A stretch of 64,000 bases of DNA, taken from Thermoanaerobacterales bacterium (GTDB taxonomy: Bacteria > Bacillota > Thermosediminibacteria > Thermosediminibacterales > Tepidanaerobacteraceae). Within the stretch, counting starts at the first letter, position 1. Every line of letters begins with the position of its first letter. Below are positions 15,446-23,421 of this stretch, in pieces. The DNA is taken from the NCBI GenBank assembly GCA_012840135.1, contig DUMA01000001.1, positions 1-64,000 of the forward strand. The letters run 5' to 3'. The notes beneath the pieces were generated by a model. That model worked only from the letters and a program-made list of their open reading frames with translations. It had not been told where the DNA came from and made no database searches. The position numbers and the translations under genes were made by a program.

Positions 15446-16551
15446 AAAGGGTAATTACGACTGTGGGAACCTCTCTTTTTACAAATTATCTGGACAGGAA
15501 GAAAGATATAGAGCCACACTATAAAAGTATAAAAGAATCGCCACATAAGGAGTGGGAAGAAAGAAGAACGAGAGTGGAAATAATTAAAAGATCTGTGCTT
15601 GCCTGGGCAAAGAACAACTCAAAAGCTTCTGCCGAGATAACCAGCATTCTGAAGCTTAAAGAGAGCCTTAAAGATGATTTGGAAGTATATCTCTTAGCCA
15701 CGGATACCGTTGTCTCAAGGTTGGCGGCAGAGATAATTCAAGAAGTCCTGCCGGATTATGGAAATATAAGAGTTGTGTTTAATCCCAAAACCGATGTTAT
15801 TGAAGGTCTGCAGGTAGATGACTATAAATCTTTTGTAGAAACCGGTCTGCGCAAACTGGTTGAGAGGATTGAGCAAATAATAAATTACTATCCGGATAAC
15901 ATTATCTTTAATATTACCGGCGGTTATAAAGGAGTAATACCATATCTCACTATTCTCGGGCAGATTAACAGGTGTGAAATTGTATATATCTATGAAGAAA
16001 CGGAAACTTTAATCACCATTCCCAGAGTGCCCATTTCTGTAGATTTCCAGGTCTTTGATAGATACTACGAAGAAATACTCCAACTGGAAGAGGCAATAGA
16101 TAATTATTCGAAGACAAAAAGCGAGAATTTTGAAGCATTTGAAGTACTGGAGAAAATGGGGCTGGTGGAAAAAAGGGATGGCGGGGCGGTCTTAAGCCCT
16201 ATTGGCATAATCTTGTTTGAAAGTTTTAAAAGTCAGTATTTTGTGTTCTACTGCAGCGATGATGTATGGGATGAAATTCAAAACCAGAGGGACATCCAGA
16301 GGGTACTCACTGAAAAGTTCTGCAATAAACAAATTAGAGAAAATAAGACAGAAGATAAAAATGGCCATTATGTGTATGATGATGGGGATAATCCCAACAG
16401 AATATATTACTTCGAAAAGGACGGAAAAATTTATATTTATAAGACTTTTGAAGACGAAGAGGCTGCAAAAGCATATATTAAAAAATCTATTGATAAAGAA
16501 CAAATAATTAAAAAATCAAAAAAGCGGGAATGGAGGTTAAAAGATGTTTAA
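15442..16551 (+). CDS. CARF protein with winged-helix and predicted RelE-like toxin domain
   Basis: A 369-residue predicted cyclic-oligoadenylate-activated effector. Residues 1-220 match the APE2256-type CARF domain: 'Thr-Thr-Val-Gly-Thr-Ser-Leu' at the start, a 'Thr-Asp-Thr-Val' strand end, and the hallmark 'Asn-Ile-Thr-Gly-Gly-Tyr-Lys-Gly' at 157-164. Residues ~230-262 look like a winged helix ending 'Leu-Ser-Pro-Ile-Gly'. Residues ~265-360 have no HEPN R-x4-6-H motif. Instead they show a RelE/ParE-like pattern: N-terminal helices, then 'Asn-Arg-Ile-Tyr-Tyr-Phe-Glu-Lys-Asp-Gly-Lys-Ile-Tyr-Ile-Tyr' strands and a basic C-terminus. Known CARF-RelE proteins (Cami1) cleave ribosome-bound mRNA; that role is inferred here. 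The TTG overlaps the cmr3 stop and its end overlaps cmr4 by eight bases. Confidence 0.8.
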   Translation: MKRVITTVGTSLFTNYLDRKKDIEPHYKSIKESPHKEWEERRTRVEIIKRSVLAWAKNNSKASAEITSILKLKESLKDDLEVYLLATDTVVSRLAAEIIQEVLPDYGNIRVVFNPKTDVIEGLQVDDYKSFVETGLRKLVERIEQIINYYPDNIIFNITGGYKGVIPYLTILGQINRCEIVYIYEETETLITIPRVPISVDFQVFDRYYEEILQLEEAIDNYSKTKSENFEAFEVLEKMGLVEKRDGGAVLSPIGIILFESFKSQYFVFYCSDDVWDEIQNQRDIQRVLTEKFCNKQIRENKTEDKNGHYVYDDGDNPNRIYYFEKDGKIYIYKTFEDEEAAKAYIKKSIDKEQIIKKSKKREWRLKDV

Positions 16552-17491
16552 GCTGGCCAAGCCGTTTTTTATGATTTGTGAAACTCCGTTGCATGCAGGC
16601 AGCGGAAACGATCTGGGGATTGTTGATTTGCCCATACAGCGGGAAAGGCATACCGATTTCCCCAAAGTGGAAGGCTCCAGTTTGAAGGGATGTATCAGGG
16701 AAGCGTTTGAAGACCTCGAAGAAATAGATTTAAATGGCAGCAAATTGACTGAAAAAAATAAGAGGGAAGAAGCTGTTACACTTGCTTTCGGTCCCGAGAA
16801 AGGAGACCTTCATGCCGGCGCTCTCGGTTTTACCGATGCCAGGATACTTTTATTCCCGGTTAAATCCATGAAAGGCGTTTTCGCGTGGATCACATGTCCC
16901 AAGGTTTTAGAGAGGTTTAAAGGCGATCTCCTCCTTTCCGGCATTAAGGATCTTCCGGAACTACCTGAAGCCAACACCGTTCCCTATGGCAGCAGTTTGC
17001 TGTTTGAGGGGGACAAGGTTATACTGGAAGAGTATACTTTTAATGTAAAAAAGCCTGCAGAAGGGGATGAATGTACCAGGTTTGCGCAATGGCTGTCAAA
17101 TAAAGTTTTCCCATCCTGTAAAGAGTATAAATACTGGTCGGAAAAGATGCGAAAGGATATTGTCGTCCTCTCCGACGATGATTTCAGAGACTTTGTGAAT
17201 TTGTCAACGGAGATTGTAACGAGGACAAGGATCGACAATGATACCGGAACGGTTCAAGGTGGCGCACTCTTTACAGAAGAATACTTGCCGGCCGAGAGCG
17301 TGCTATATTCTCTGGTCCTGGCAAGTCCCATTTTTAGCGAGAACAAAGGCGTATTTAAAAATAAGGATAAGAAAGAGGAAGAAATGATTCTGGAATATTT
17401 CAGCAATAATCTTCCCGGGATCATTCAGCTCGGCGGGAACACCACCCTCGGGAAGGGGATAATCCGCACGCGGATAATGGAGGCGAGCTAA
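16544..17491 (+). CDS. cmr4: Type III-B CRISPR complex subunit Cmr4 (Cas7 backbone, target RNA nuclease)
   Basis: The 315-residue product is the repeated backbone subunit that cuts target RNA at 6-nt steps. The opening is typical: 'Thr-Pro-Leu-His-Ala-Gly-Ser-Gly', 'Asp-Leu-Pro-Ile-Gln-Arg-Glu-Arg-His-Thr', 'Val-Glu-Gly-Ser-Ser-Leu-Lys-Gly'. The aspartate in the loop after 'Gly-Asn-Asp-Leu-Gly-Ile-Val-Asp' is a candidate for the catalytic residue of the family. It ends 'Leu-Gly-Gly-Asn-Thr-Thr-Leu-Gly-Lys-Gly', the RAMP glycine loop. GGAGG precedes the ATG; cmr5 starts two bases after its stop. Confidence 0.95.
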   Translation: MFKLAKPFFMICETPLHAGSGNDLGIVDLPIQRERHTDFPKVEGSSLKGCIREAFEDLEEIDLNGSKLTEKNKREEAVTLAFGPEKGDLHAGALGFTDARILLFPVKSMKGVFAWITCPKVLERFKGDLLLSGIKDLPELPEANTVPYGSSLLFEGDKVILEEYTFNVKKPAEGDECTRFAQWLSNKVFPSCKEYKYWSEKMRKDIVVLSDDDFRDFVNLSTEIVTRTRIDNDTGTVQGGALFTEEYLPAESVLYSLVLASPIFSENKGVFKNKDKKEEEMILEYFSNNLPGIIQLGGNTTLGKGIIRTRIMEAS

Positions 17492-17492
17492 A

Positions 17493-17909
17493 ATGGCCGA
17501 AAAGACTGTAATAAAGGGGCTGGAACAGGGAAGGGCTTCTTTTGCGTATAAGTGCGCGCGAGCGGGAAATCAGATTGATAAGAGAAAGGAATACAAACAG
17601 TATGTCAAAAAACTGCCCATGTTGATAAAAACCAATGGCCTGGGAGCTGCTCTGGCGTTTGTGAGGTCTAAAATCAGTGATAAAACAAGTGAATCGGGCC
17701 ATGCGTACAAGCTGATTTACGATCAAATAGCAGAATGGCTGAAGAAAGATGACAAAAAGCTGATAGACCTTTCGGGCGATGCTGATTTGGTGGCAGCCAT
17801 TATTTCTCTGGATTCTTCTCAGTACAGAGCTGTTACGATAGAGGTGCTGGCGTTTCTCAACTGGCTGAGAAGATTTGCAGAAGGTTTGATAGAAGGTGAT
17901 CTTGGATAA
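17493..17909 (+). CDS. cmr5: Type III-B CRISPR complex small subunit Cmr5 (Cas11)
   Basis: A 138-residue all-helical protein matching Cmr5: 'Leu-Glu-Gln-Gly-Arg-Ala-Ser-Phe-Ala-Tyr' near the start, then 'Tyr-Val-Lys-Lys-Leu-Pro-Met-Leu-Ile-Lys-Thr-Asn-Gly-Leu-Gly-Ala-Ala-Leu-Ala-Phe', the conserved helix that packs in the complex belly. It ends in the usual 'Ala-Phe-Leu-Asn-Trp-Leu-Arg-Arg-Phe-Ala-Glu-Gly'. Its stop overlaps the cmr6 ATG by one base (TAATG), indicating coupled translation. Confidence 0.95.
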   Translation: MAEKTVIKGLEQGRASFAYKCARAGNQIDKRKEYKQYVKKLPMLIKTNGLGAALAFVRSKISDKTSESGHAYKLIYDQIAEWLKKDDKKLIDLSGDADLVAAIISLDSSQYRAVTIEVLAFLNWLRRFAEGLIEGDLG

Positions 17910-18945
17910 TGGACAATAAAGGGAAAACCAAAAAACAGGTGGCATGGTTTGTTTCGTATAATAAGAATAAAGGATTCGGCTTCTTGAAGAATGAAAATTA
18001 TAATAAGATTTATTTTAATAAGGAGATCCTCCATGAAAATAAAATCAAAGAAAAAATGCTGAATGTAAATGCTATTTTTGAAATAACTGTTGGAGAAAAC
18101 GAAAGGGGAGTGAATGCTGAAGAGATCACGTACATCCGTTATCGAATGCCGCAAGATACAAGAATCCTTGTGGAAAAAGAACATAATGAGCAAGAGGTGG
18201 ATAACTTTTATTTGAGGTTGAATAAAGCAGCCTGTTTCAATATCGACAGATTTGATTTTGCCGGGGCGGTAAAAAGCAAAAGCATGGAATTTAAAAAAGT
18301 CCCAATCGAGTCTCTTGTCAATCGGCAACTGCTTTATCTAAAAGATATGGGAATTCTGTATCAAAAGATAGACTTCGTCCCCCAATGGCGCCTTGTTGTG
18401 GGTCTGGGGCATGAATCCGTCTATGAAACATCCATGACTCTGCACCATATATACGGCATTCCCTACATACCCGCTCAGACTATTAAGGGAGTTTTGAGAA
18501 ACTTTATTATCAACCAGCTCTTTGCTGAAAATGAAGAAGGAATTCTTGATTTGAAAAATGCGGAAAAGAGGGCTTTAACAGATCTGGGTTTTAAGTATAT
18601 TTTTGGAGATGAGAAACAGCAGGGCAAGGTGATGTTTTTTGATGCTTACCCCGCATCCGGGATAAAAATTGAAGCGGATATAATGAATCCTCACTATGGT
18701 CCCTACTATAGGGGAGAAGGAAAGTACCCCGGGGACTACTACGATCCCGTGCCTGTTGCGTTTTTGACCGTAAAGGAAACAAAATTCCGCATGTATTTTG
18801 GCATAAAGAAAAAGATGATGTGACAATTGAAGAAGGGAAGTTTGAAGGGCAAAAACCTTTAGCTGTTATATCCTGCTGGCTGGAAAAGACGCTTAAAGAA
18901 CATGGAATTGGCGCAAAAACTGCTGCAGGCTACGGATATGCGTGA
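17909..18945 (+). CDS. cmr6: Cmr6 with an N-terminal cold-shock-like domain; frameshifted near the end
   Basis: Residues ~9-75 match a cold-shock fold: 'Val-Ala-Trp-Phe', the RNP1-type 'Lys-Asn-Lys-Gly-Phe-Gly-Phe-Leu', an RNP2-like 'Lys-Ile-Tyr-Phe-Asn', and a final 'Arg-Gly-Val-Asn-Ala-Glu-Glu-Ile'. Such domains bind single-stranded RNA or DNA. From ~100 it is a Cmr6 RAMP ('Gly-Leu-Gly-His-Glu-Ser-Val-Tyr-Glu-Thr', 'Tyr-Ile-Pro-Ala-Gln-Thr-Ile-Lys-Gly-Val-Leu-Arg'). The first frame stops at 18823, but the required Cmr6 tail ('Gly-Ile-Gly-Ala-Lys-Thr-Ala-Ala-Gly-Tyr-Gly') continues in the -1 frame to TGA 18943-18945. One extra T in the TTTT at about 18795 would restore one frame through Tyr-Phe-Trp-His-Lys. 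It is either a sequence error, a mutation, or less likely programmed slippage. Confidence 0.88.
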
Positions 18946-18981
18946 GGGAGCTCTTCTGGAAAAAGAAAGAAGGGAAAAAGG

Positions 18982-20739
18982 GTGATAAAATTTCTTTCGT
19001 TTTTGGGAACGAATAAATACGAGGTATGCAATTATTTATATCAGGACCAGAAAGCCGAAAATTGCTGCTACATCCAGGAAGCCCTGTTGAAAATGCTCAT
19101 CGGTGAAGATAAGATCCCAGACAAGGTCGTCATATTTACGACTTCCAGGGCCTTTGAAGTCAACTGGATAAAGAATGCCAACGAAGAGTGCAGGATGCCC
19201 GGGTTGAAAGATACGCTGGAGAATCTTAAAAAGGACATGAACGGGGCAGATGTAAAAAATGTCATGATTCCGGATGGAAACGATTATAAAGAACTGTGGG
19301 AGATTTTCAATATCATTTTAAGCGAGATAGAAAACGGAGATGAATTAGTTTTTGACATAACGCATTCCTACAGGTTCCTGCCGATGATGGCCTTTCTGGT
19401 GCTCAATTATGCCCGGATGATAAAAAATTGCAGGGTAACTGCCGTGTTTTACGGAGGATTTGAGGCGCTTGGCACGGTAGGCCAGGTAAAACAGATGCCT
19501 CTGGAAAAAAGGAATGCTCCCGTTTTTGAACTGACCCCCTTTATAGAAGTGTTTGACTGGACAATAGGGGTTGACAGGTACCTGAATACAGGTGATGCAA
19601 GCCTTATAAATAATCTCACGCTAAGCGGAGTGAAAGCTGCAAATCGAGAGATTTTAAAAAGCGCAGAAAGCATGAAAGATTTAAAGACCGCGGCCTTATT
19701 GAAGGAACTGGCGGCAAAGCTTCAAACTTACAGCGATACAGTTTTTACATGCAGGGGGAAAAAGCTTTCAAAAGCAGCATGCAACCTGAAAGGGATAATA
19801 GAGGAAGTTGCGGAAAAGTCGGCGCATGATTTTTTGAAACCGCTGGCGTCGGTGATGCAGAAGCTGTATGAAAGGTTCGGGGTTTTCGGCAGAAGCGAGT
19901 ATGAAGATCTGATCGAGATAGTGAAGTGGTGCAGAGATAATAAGCTTTACCAGCAGGGCCTGACAATCATGGAAGAAGGCCTGATCGGCTACATATGCGA
20001 TGTTTTCGGGCTGAATAAAGTAGATTTGAACGACAGAGATCTGGCATCCCAATGCGTGGCCATAAAAATACGGAATATTGCCGAAGAAAAATGGAAAAGC
20101 CCTGCCCGGGAAAATCGTGAAACTGCGAGGCGCGTCATCAATTCAAGCCGATTACCTTCGAGCTTTTGGAATTTGATGTACAGCATACAAAATTCAAGAA
20201 ATGACATCAACCATGCGGGATGGCAGAAAAACCCGCGAAATGAGGCCGCATTTAAAGACGAGCTCGATTCATTCATAACAACGGCGGAAAGAATAGTTTC
20301 GGAAGCACCGCCGGAATCGGTGCCAAAAGAAGCTGCAATGCCGCATAAAAAGAGGCGGAAAATGCTCCTGATATTTTCGCACGAAATGACTCAAGAGCAG
20401 GAAAAGGATGCGGAAAAAGACCTGGGAGTGGAAGAATTTATTTCTCTTCCTGCGTCTTTGCAGGATAAATGGTCGAGGATCCCTGCCGAGATTGAGTCTC
20501 TTGATGAATACTTGCGGAATATACTTTACTGGATTGATGAAAACGCTGCAGCGGGAGATTATGCACTGGTGGAAGGCGATTTTGGCGCCACTTACGCGGT
20601 GGTGGGCTACTGCAAGAAAAAAGGTATAATTCCCGTCTATTCCACGACGGAAAGAAAAGTCGCAGAGGAACATGCAGATGGCGAAGTGAGAACCTATAGA
20701 TCCTTCAGGCATGTAAGATATAGAGTCTACGGGGGATGA
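18982..20739 (+). CDS. csx1: Csx1 (CARF-HEPN ribonuclease) fused to a Csx20 ring-nuclease domain
   Basis: A 585-residue, three-part effector starting at GTG 18982. Residues 1-200 form a TM1812/Csx1-type CARF domain ('Phe-Leu-Gly-Thr-Asn-Lys-Tyr', 'Phe-Asp-Ile-Thr-His-Ser-Tyr-Arg-Phe-Leu-Pro'). Residues ~210-440 are helical and hold the HEPN motif Arg406-Asn-Asp-Ile-Asn-His411. Residues ~460-585 match the stand-alone Csx20 family nearly end to end: 'Leu-Ile-Phe-Ser-His', 'Leu-Gly-Val-Glu-Glu-Phe', 'Trp-Ser-Arg-Ile-Pro', 'Gly-Asp-Tyr-Ala-Leu-Val-Glu-Gly-Asp-Phe-Gly-Ala-Thr-Tyr', 'Pro-Val-Tyr-Ser-Thr-Thr', 'Phe-Arg-His-Val-Arg-Tyr-Arg'. Csx1 degrades RNA when cyclic oligoadenylate binds; Csx20 proteins are ring nucleases that destroy the messenger. 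It is the last gene of the operon; the terminator overlaps its stop. Confidence 0.9.
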   Translation: MIKFLSFLGTNKYEVCNYLYQDQKAENCCYIQEALLKMLIGEDKIPDKVVIFTTSRAFEVNWIKNANEECRMPGLKDTLENLKKDMNGADVKNVMIPDGNDYKELWEIFNIILSEIENGDELVFDITHSYRFLPMMAFLVLNYARMIKNCRVTAVFYGGFEALGTVGQVKQMPLEKRNAPVFELTPFIEVFDWTIGVDRYLNTGDASLINNLTLSGVKAANREILKSAESMKDLKTAALLKELAAKLQTYSDTVFTCRGKKLSKAACNLKGIIEEVAEKSAHDFLKPLASVMQKLYERFGVFGRSEYEDLIEIVKWCRDNKLYQQGLTIMEEGLIGYICDVFGLNKVDLNDRDLASQCVAIKIRNIAEEKWKSPARENRETARRVINSSRLPSSFWNLMYSIQNSRNDINHAGWQKNPRNEAAFKDELDSFITTAERIVSEAPPESVPKEAAMPHKKRRKMLLIFSHEMTQEQEKDAEKDLGVEEFISLPASLQDKWSRIPAEIESLDEYLRNILYWIDENAAAGDYALVEGDFGATYAVVGYCKKKGIIPVYSTTERKVAEEHADGEVRTYRSFRHVRYRVYGG

Positions 20740-20756
20740 ATCCCCTTTATTTTTTT
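20731..20756 (+). terminator. Terminator of the Cmr operon
   Basis: GGGGAT (20732-20737) and ATCCCC (20740-20745) form a tight hairpin followed by TTTATTTTTTT. The csx1 stop codon TGA (20737-20739) lies within the hairpin. Confidence 0.8.
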
Positions 20757-20855
20757 CATCTATAACTATAACAGGAATCATTGAGAATGTCACATTTTCC
20801 TTTTTTGATGTGTTAATATATATGAAGACCGGGCCTGGGAGGAGGGGGTGTTCTT

Positions 20856-21326
20856 CTGGAGTTCAAGAAAGTATTCATGGATTACTATGACAGGATAAAA
20901 AAACAGCTCATATACATGCTGCATGACCCGTACCTGGCGGAGGATATGGTCCAGGAAGTCTTTTTAAGGCTTTATGAACATCCCCCGAAAAACGAGGAAC
21001 ATATGGGAGCATGGCTTTACCGGGTGGCGAAAAACGTAGCTTTAAACCGCATAAGGAGTGACAGGAGCCGTATGTTGAGAGAAGCCAGGGTGTGGGAGAT
21101 GGATGGGCCGCATGTATACACGCCATTTCAGCAAAATGAAGAAGTGATGCATGTGCGCGAGGTTTTAAACGCTATGGATGAAAGGGACAGGACCATCCTG
21201 ATAATGAAGCATTCGGGCTATTCCTATGATGAGATAGCAAAAGTTTTGAAGGTGAAAAAGACTTCGGTGGGGACCCTTGTGGCCAGGGCCCAGAGGAAAT
21301 TTAAAGAACTGTACGGGGAGGTGTGA
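20856..21326 (+). CDS. ECF-type RNA polymerase sigma factor
   Basis: An extracytoplasmic-function sigma factor of about 157 residues. Region 2 is seen as 'Leu-Ala-Glu-Asp-Met-Val-Gln-Glu-Val-Phe-Leu-Arg-Leu-Tyr', and region 4 as 'Met-Asp-Glu-Arg-Asp-Arg-Thr-Ile-Leu' through 'Tyr-Ser-Tyr-Asp-Glu-Ile-Ala-Lys-Val-Leu'. The first ATG is 20877, but the family normally has a few more residues before the first helix; CTG 20856 (Leu-Glu-Phe-Lys-Lys-Val-Phe) sits nine bases after GGAGGAGGG and is my preferred start. The anti-sigma gene follows after three bases, so the pair is co-transcribed. Confidence 0.85.
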   Translation: MEFKKVFMDYYDRIKKQLIYMLHDPYLAEDMVQEVFLRLYEHPPKNEEHMGAWLYRVAKNVALNRIRSDRSRMLREARVWEMDGPHVYTPFQQNEEVMHVREVLNAMDERDRTILIMKHSGYSYDEIAKVLKVKKTSVGTLVARAQRKFKELYGEV

Positions 21327-21329
21327 AGC

Positions 21330-22490
21330 GTGTGCTACGATGAGGGCATGATCCAGGCCTATATAGATGGGGAGCTTTCTCCGGAGGAATCGAAAGAGGT
21401 TTGCAAGCACCTGAAAATATGCGAAAAATGCCGGAGAAAATACGATGAGATGAGTGCAGTCGATGCTTTTGTGGAAGAGAAGCTGGCCGTCGAGGAAAAG
21501 GCTTTTAACTTTCTCTGCAAAGACAGGGCCTGGGATAGATTTAACCGGCGCCCCGCTAAAAGCAATATTGAAAAAGGAGTGTTTTACATGATAAACAGGT
21601 ACAAAAAGATAGCGGCCGGAGCGGCTGCAGCGGTGCTTATCTCTTCAATAATATGGGTGGCTCCCGTGAGAAATGCGGCGGCGGATTTTCTGAGTATTTT
21701 CAGGGTCTCGAAGTTTAAAACCATAACATTCACCGCCGATGATATTGCCCAAATACAATTCCAGCTTGAGGAAAAGGGTATAAAGAATATTGACCTTAAA
21801 CAGTACGGGAAGATCACTGTAGATGGTGGAGATCTGAAAAAGGAGATCAGGTTTGAAGAAGGTTCACCAGAGGATGCCGTAAAATCTGCTTTGCAATCCA
21901 TAAAGGATGATGCTGGCGTGGAAGTTTTGCTGCCCGAAGTCCCCGACGGCCTGAGGCTGGCAAGCATACAGGTGACGAACCCTGCCAACATGAAGATAAC
22001 TCCGAATGTGAAAAACTTGAATCAGTTGATTTCCTTGTTCGGGGGGGTGCAGTACTTCCCCGAAGCCCTGGATGGTAGGAGCTTCGAAATATCCATAAAG
22101 AGCAATGTCCGCATCTATTATGAAAGCTCGGTGAATGGGAAAAGCCGGGCCAATTATTGGATGGCCATAGAAAAAATGCAGTCGCCGGATGTCACCGTTC
22201 CTGATGGCGTGAACCTGGAGGCTGTGAGGGATGCGGTGATTTCCCTGCCCTTCATGCCGGAAAATGTAAGGCGGCAGCTGGCAGACATAAAAGACTGGAA
22301 AAATACGCTGCCATTGCCTGTGGAAGATGGTGCTGATGTCAGAAATATCGTTGTAAATGGCAATCAAGGTATATTGATATCCGGCAGGCACAATAATTTT
22401 GCCGCATGGTCCGATGGAAAATTCATGTACTGGATAAATACTTCACTGCCGGAAGAGCAGGTTCTTCAGATAGCGGAGTCTTTGAGGTGA
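21330..22490 (+). CDS. Membrane anti-sigma factor with zinc-finger head
   Basis: The 386-residue product starts at GTG 21330. Its cytoplasmic head carries a ZAS zinc motif, His27-x3-Cys31-x2-Cys34. One membrane helix follows (about residues 92-112, Ala/Ile-rich). The outer part of about 270 residues resembles DUF4367-type sensor regions ('Leu-Leu-Pro-Glu-Val-Pro-Asp-Gly-Leu'). It should hold the preceding sigma factor inactive until an envelope signal arrives. The ABC exporter begins four bases after its stop, so it is probably part of the regulon and operon. Confidence 0.8.
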   Translation: MCYDEGMIQAYIDGELSPEESKEVCKHLKICEKCRRKYDEMSAVDAFVEEKLAVEEKAFNFLCKDRAWDRFNRRPAKSNIEKGVFYMINRYKKIAAGAAAAVLISSIIWVAPVRNAAADFLSIFRVSKFKTITFTADDIAQIQFQLEEKGIKNIDLKQYGKITVDGGDLKKEIRFEEGSPEDAVKSALQSIKDDAGVEVLLPEVPDGLRLASIQVTNPANMKITPNVKNLNQLISLFGGVQYFPEALDGRSFEISIKSNVRIYYESSVNGKSRANYWMAIEKMQSPDVTVPDGVNLEAVRDAVISLPFMPENVRRQLADIKDWKNTLPLPVEDGADVRNIVVNGNQGILISGRHNNFAAWSDGKFMYWINTSLPEEQVLQIAESLR

Positions 22491-22494
22491 AAAA

Positions 22495-23421
22495 ATGGTA
22501 ATAGAGACCTTTAACCTTACGAAGCAGTATAACGGCCGGGGCGGATGTACAGACATCCGCCTTGCGGTCGGTGAAGGGAAAGTCTTCGGCTTGCTGGGCC
22601 CCAACGGCGCCGGTAAAAGCACCCTGGTAAAGACCCTGGTGGGGCTTTTGCAGCCCACTTCCGGCACCGCAAAAATTCTGGGCAGACCTCTGGGAGACAC
22701 CGGAGCGAAAAGCCGCATAGGTTATCTGCCGGAAAACTTCAAGTACCACGACTGGATGTCTGGGCTGGAGGTCTTGAGATTCCATGCGGAGCTTTACAGG
22801 ATGAAAAATCCCCAAAAAAGGATTTCCGAGCTCATCGACCTGGTGAAGCTCACCGGCCATGAGAAAAAAAGAGTGTCTGGCTACAGCAAGGGCATGCAGC
22901 AGAGGCTGGGTCTGGCTGTGGCGCTTCTCCCCGACCCGGACCTTCTGTTTCTCGACGAGCCCACATCGGCACTGGACCCGGTGGGGAGAATAGAGGTGCG
23001 CGGGATTATTAAATCTTTGAAAGAAAAGGGTAAAACCGTGTTTTTAAACAGCCACCTGCTGAGCGAAGTGGAAATGGTGTGCGATGAGGTCGCCGTAATA
23101 AACCGGGGGAGGATCATTGCCCGGGGCGAACTTGCGGATATGCTGGAAGCGGGGATCCGAATGGAGGCCAGGATCTCGAACCCATCAGAAAATCTTTTGA
23201 ACGCTCTAAAAGGGGAAACAGAACATCTGGAGCTCAAAGGCGATATGCTCATCTTCAAGGTAAAAGACCGGCGGGACGTGCCGGAAATCATCAAAATAAT
23301 CGTGGAATCCGGGACTTTGCTGTATGAAATAAAGTCTGCAAACAATTCCCTGGAAAGCTTTTTCGTGAAATTGCTGGAAGAGGGGGACAGGCATGCTGAC
23401 AATAGCCAAATTCTCGTTTAA
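22495..23421 (+). CDS. ABC-2 exporter ATP-binding protein
   Basis: A 308-residue CcmA-type ATPase. Walker A is 'Gly-Pro-Asn-Gly-Ala-Gly-Lys-Ser-Thr' (about residue 36-44), the signature is 'Val-Ser-Gly-Tyr-Ser-Lys-Gly-Met-Gln-Gln-Arg', and Walker B is 'Leu-Leu-Phe-Leu-Asp-Glu-Pro-Thr'. The H-loop is 'Leu-Asn-Ser-His-Leu-Leu-Ser-Glu'. The C-terminal 80 residues form the usual regulatory tail. It overlaps the permease gene by 29 bases and would energise export of an unknown substrate, under the upstream ECF sigma/anti-sigma pair. Confidence 0.9.
   Translation: MVIETFNLTKQYNGRGGCTDIRLAVGEGKVFGLLGPNGAGKSTLVKTLVGLLQPTSGTAKILGRPLGDTGAKSRIGYLPENFKYHDWMSGLEVLRFHAELYRMKNPQKRISELIDLVKLTGHEKKRVSGYSKGMQQRLGLAVALLPDPDLLFLDEPTSALDPVGRIEVRGIIKSLKEKGKTVFLNSHLLSEVEMVCDEVAVINRGRIIARGELADMLEAGIRMEARISNPSENLLNALKGETEHLELKGDMLIFKVKDRRDVPEIIKIIVESGTLLYEIKSANNSLESFFVKLLEEGDRHADNSQILV

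Noticed and set aside
18790-18823. Programmed -1 frameshifting in cmr6 at the AAAGAAAAAG run
   Set aside because: The 0-frame phasing does not fit a good X-XXY-YYZ slippery site, and an upstream T-run fix gives a better protein; it is kept only as a minor alternative.
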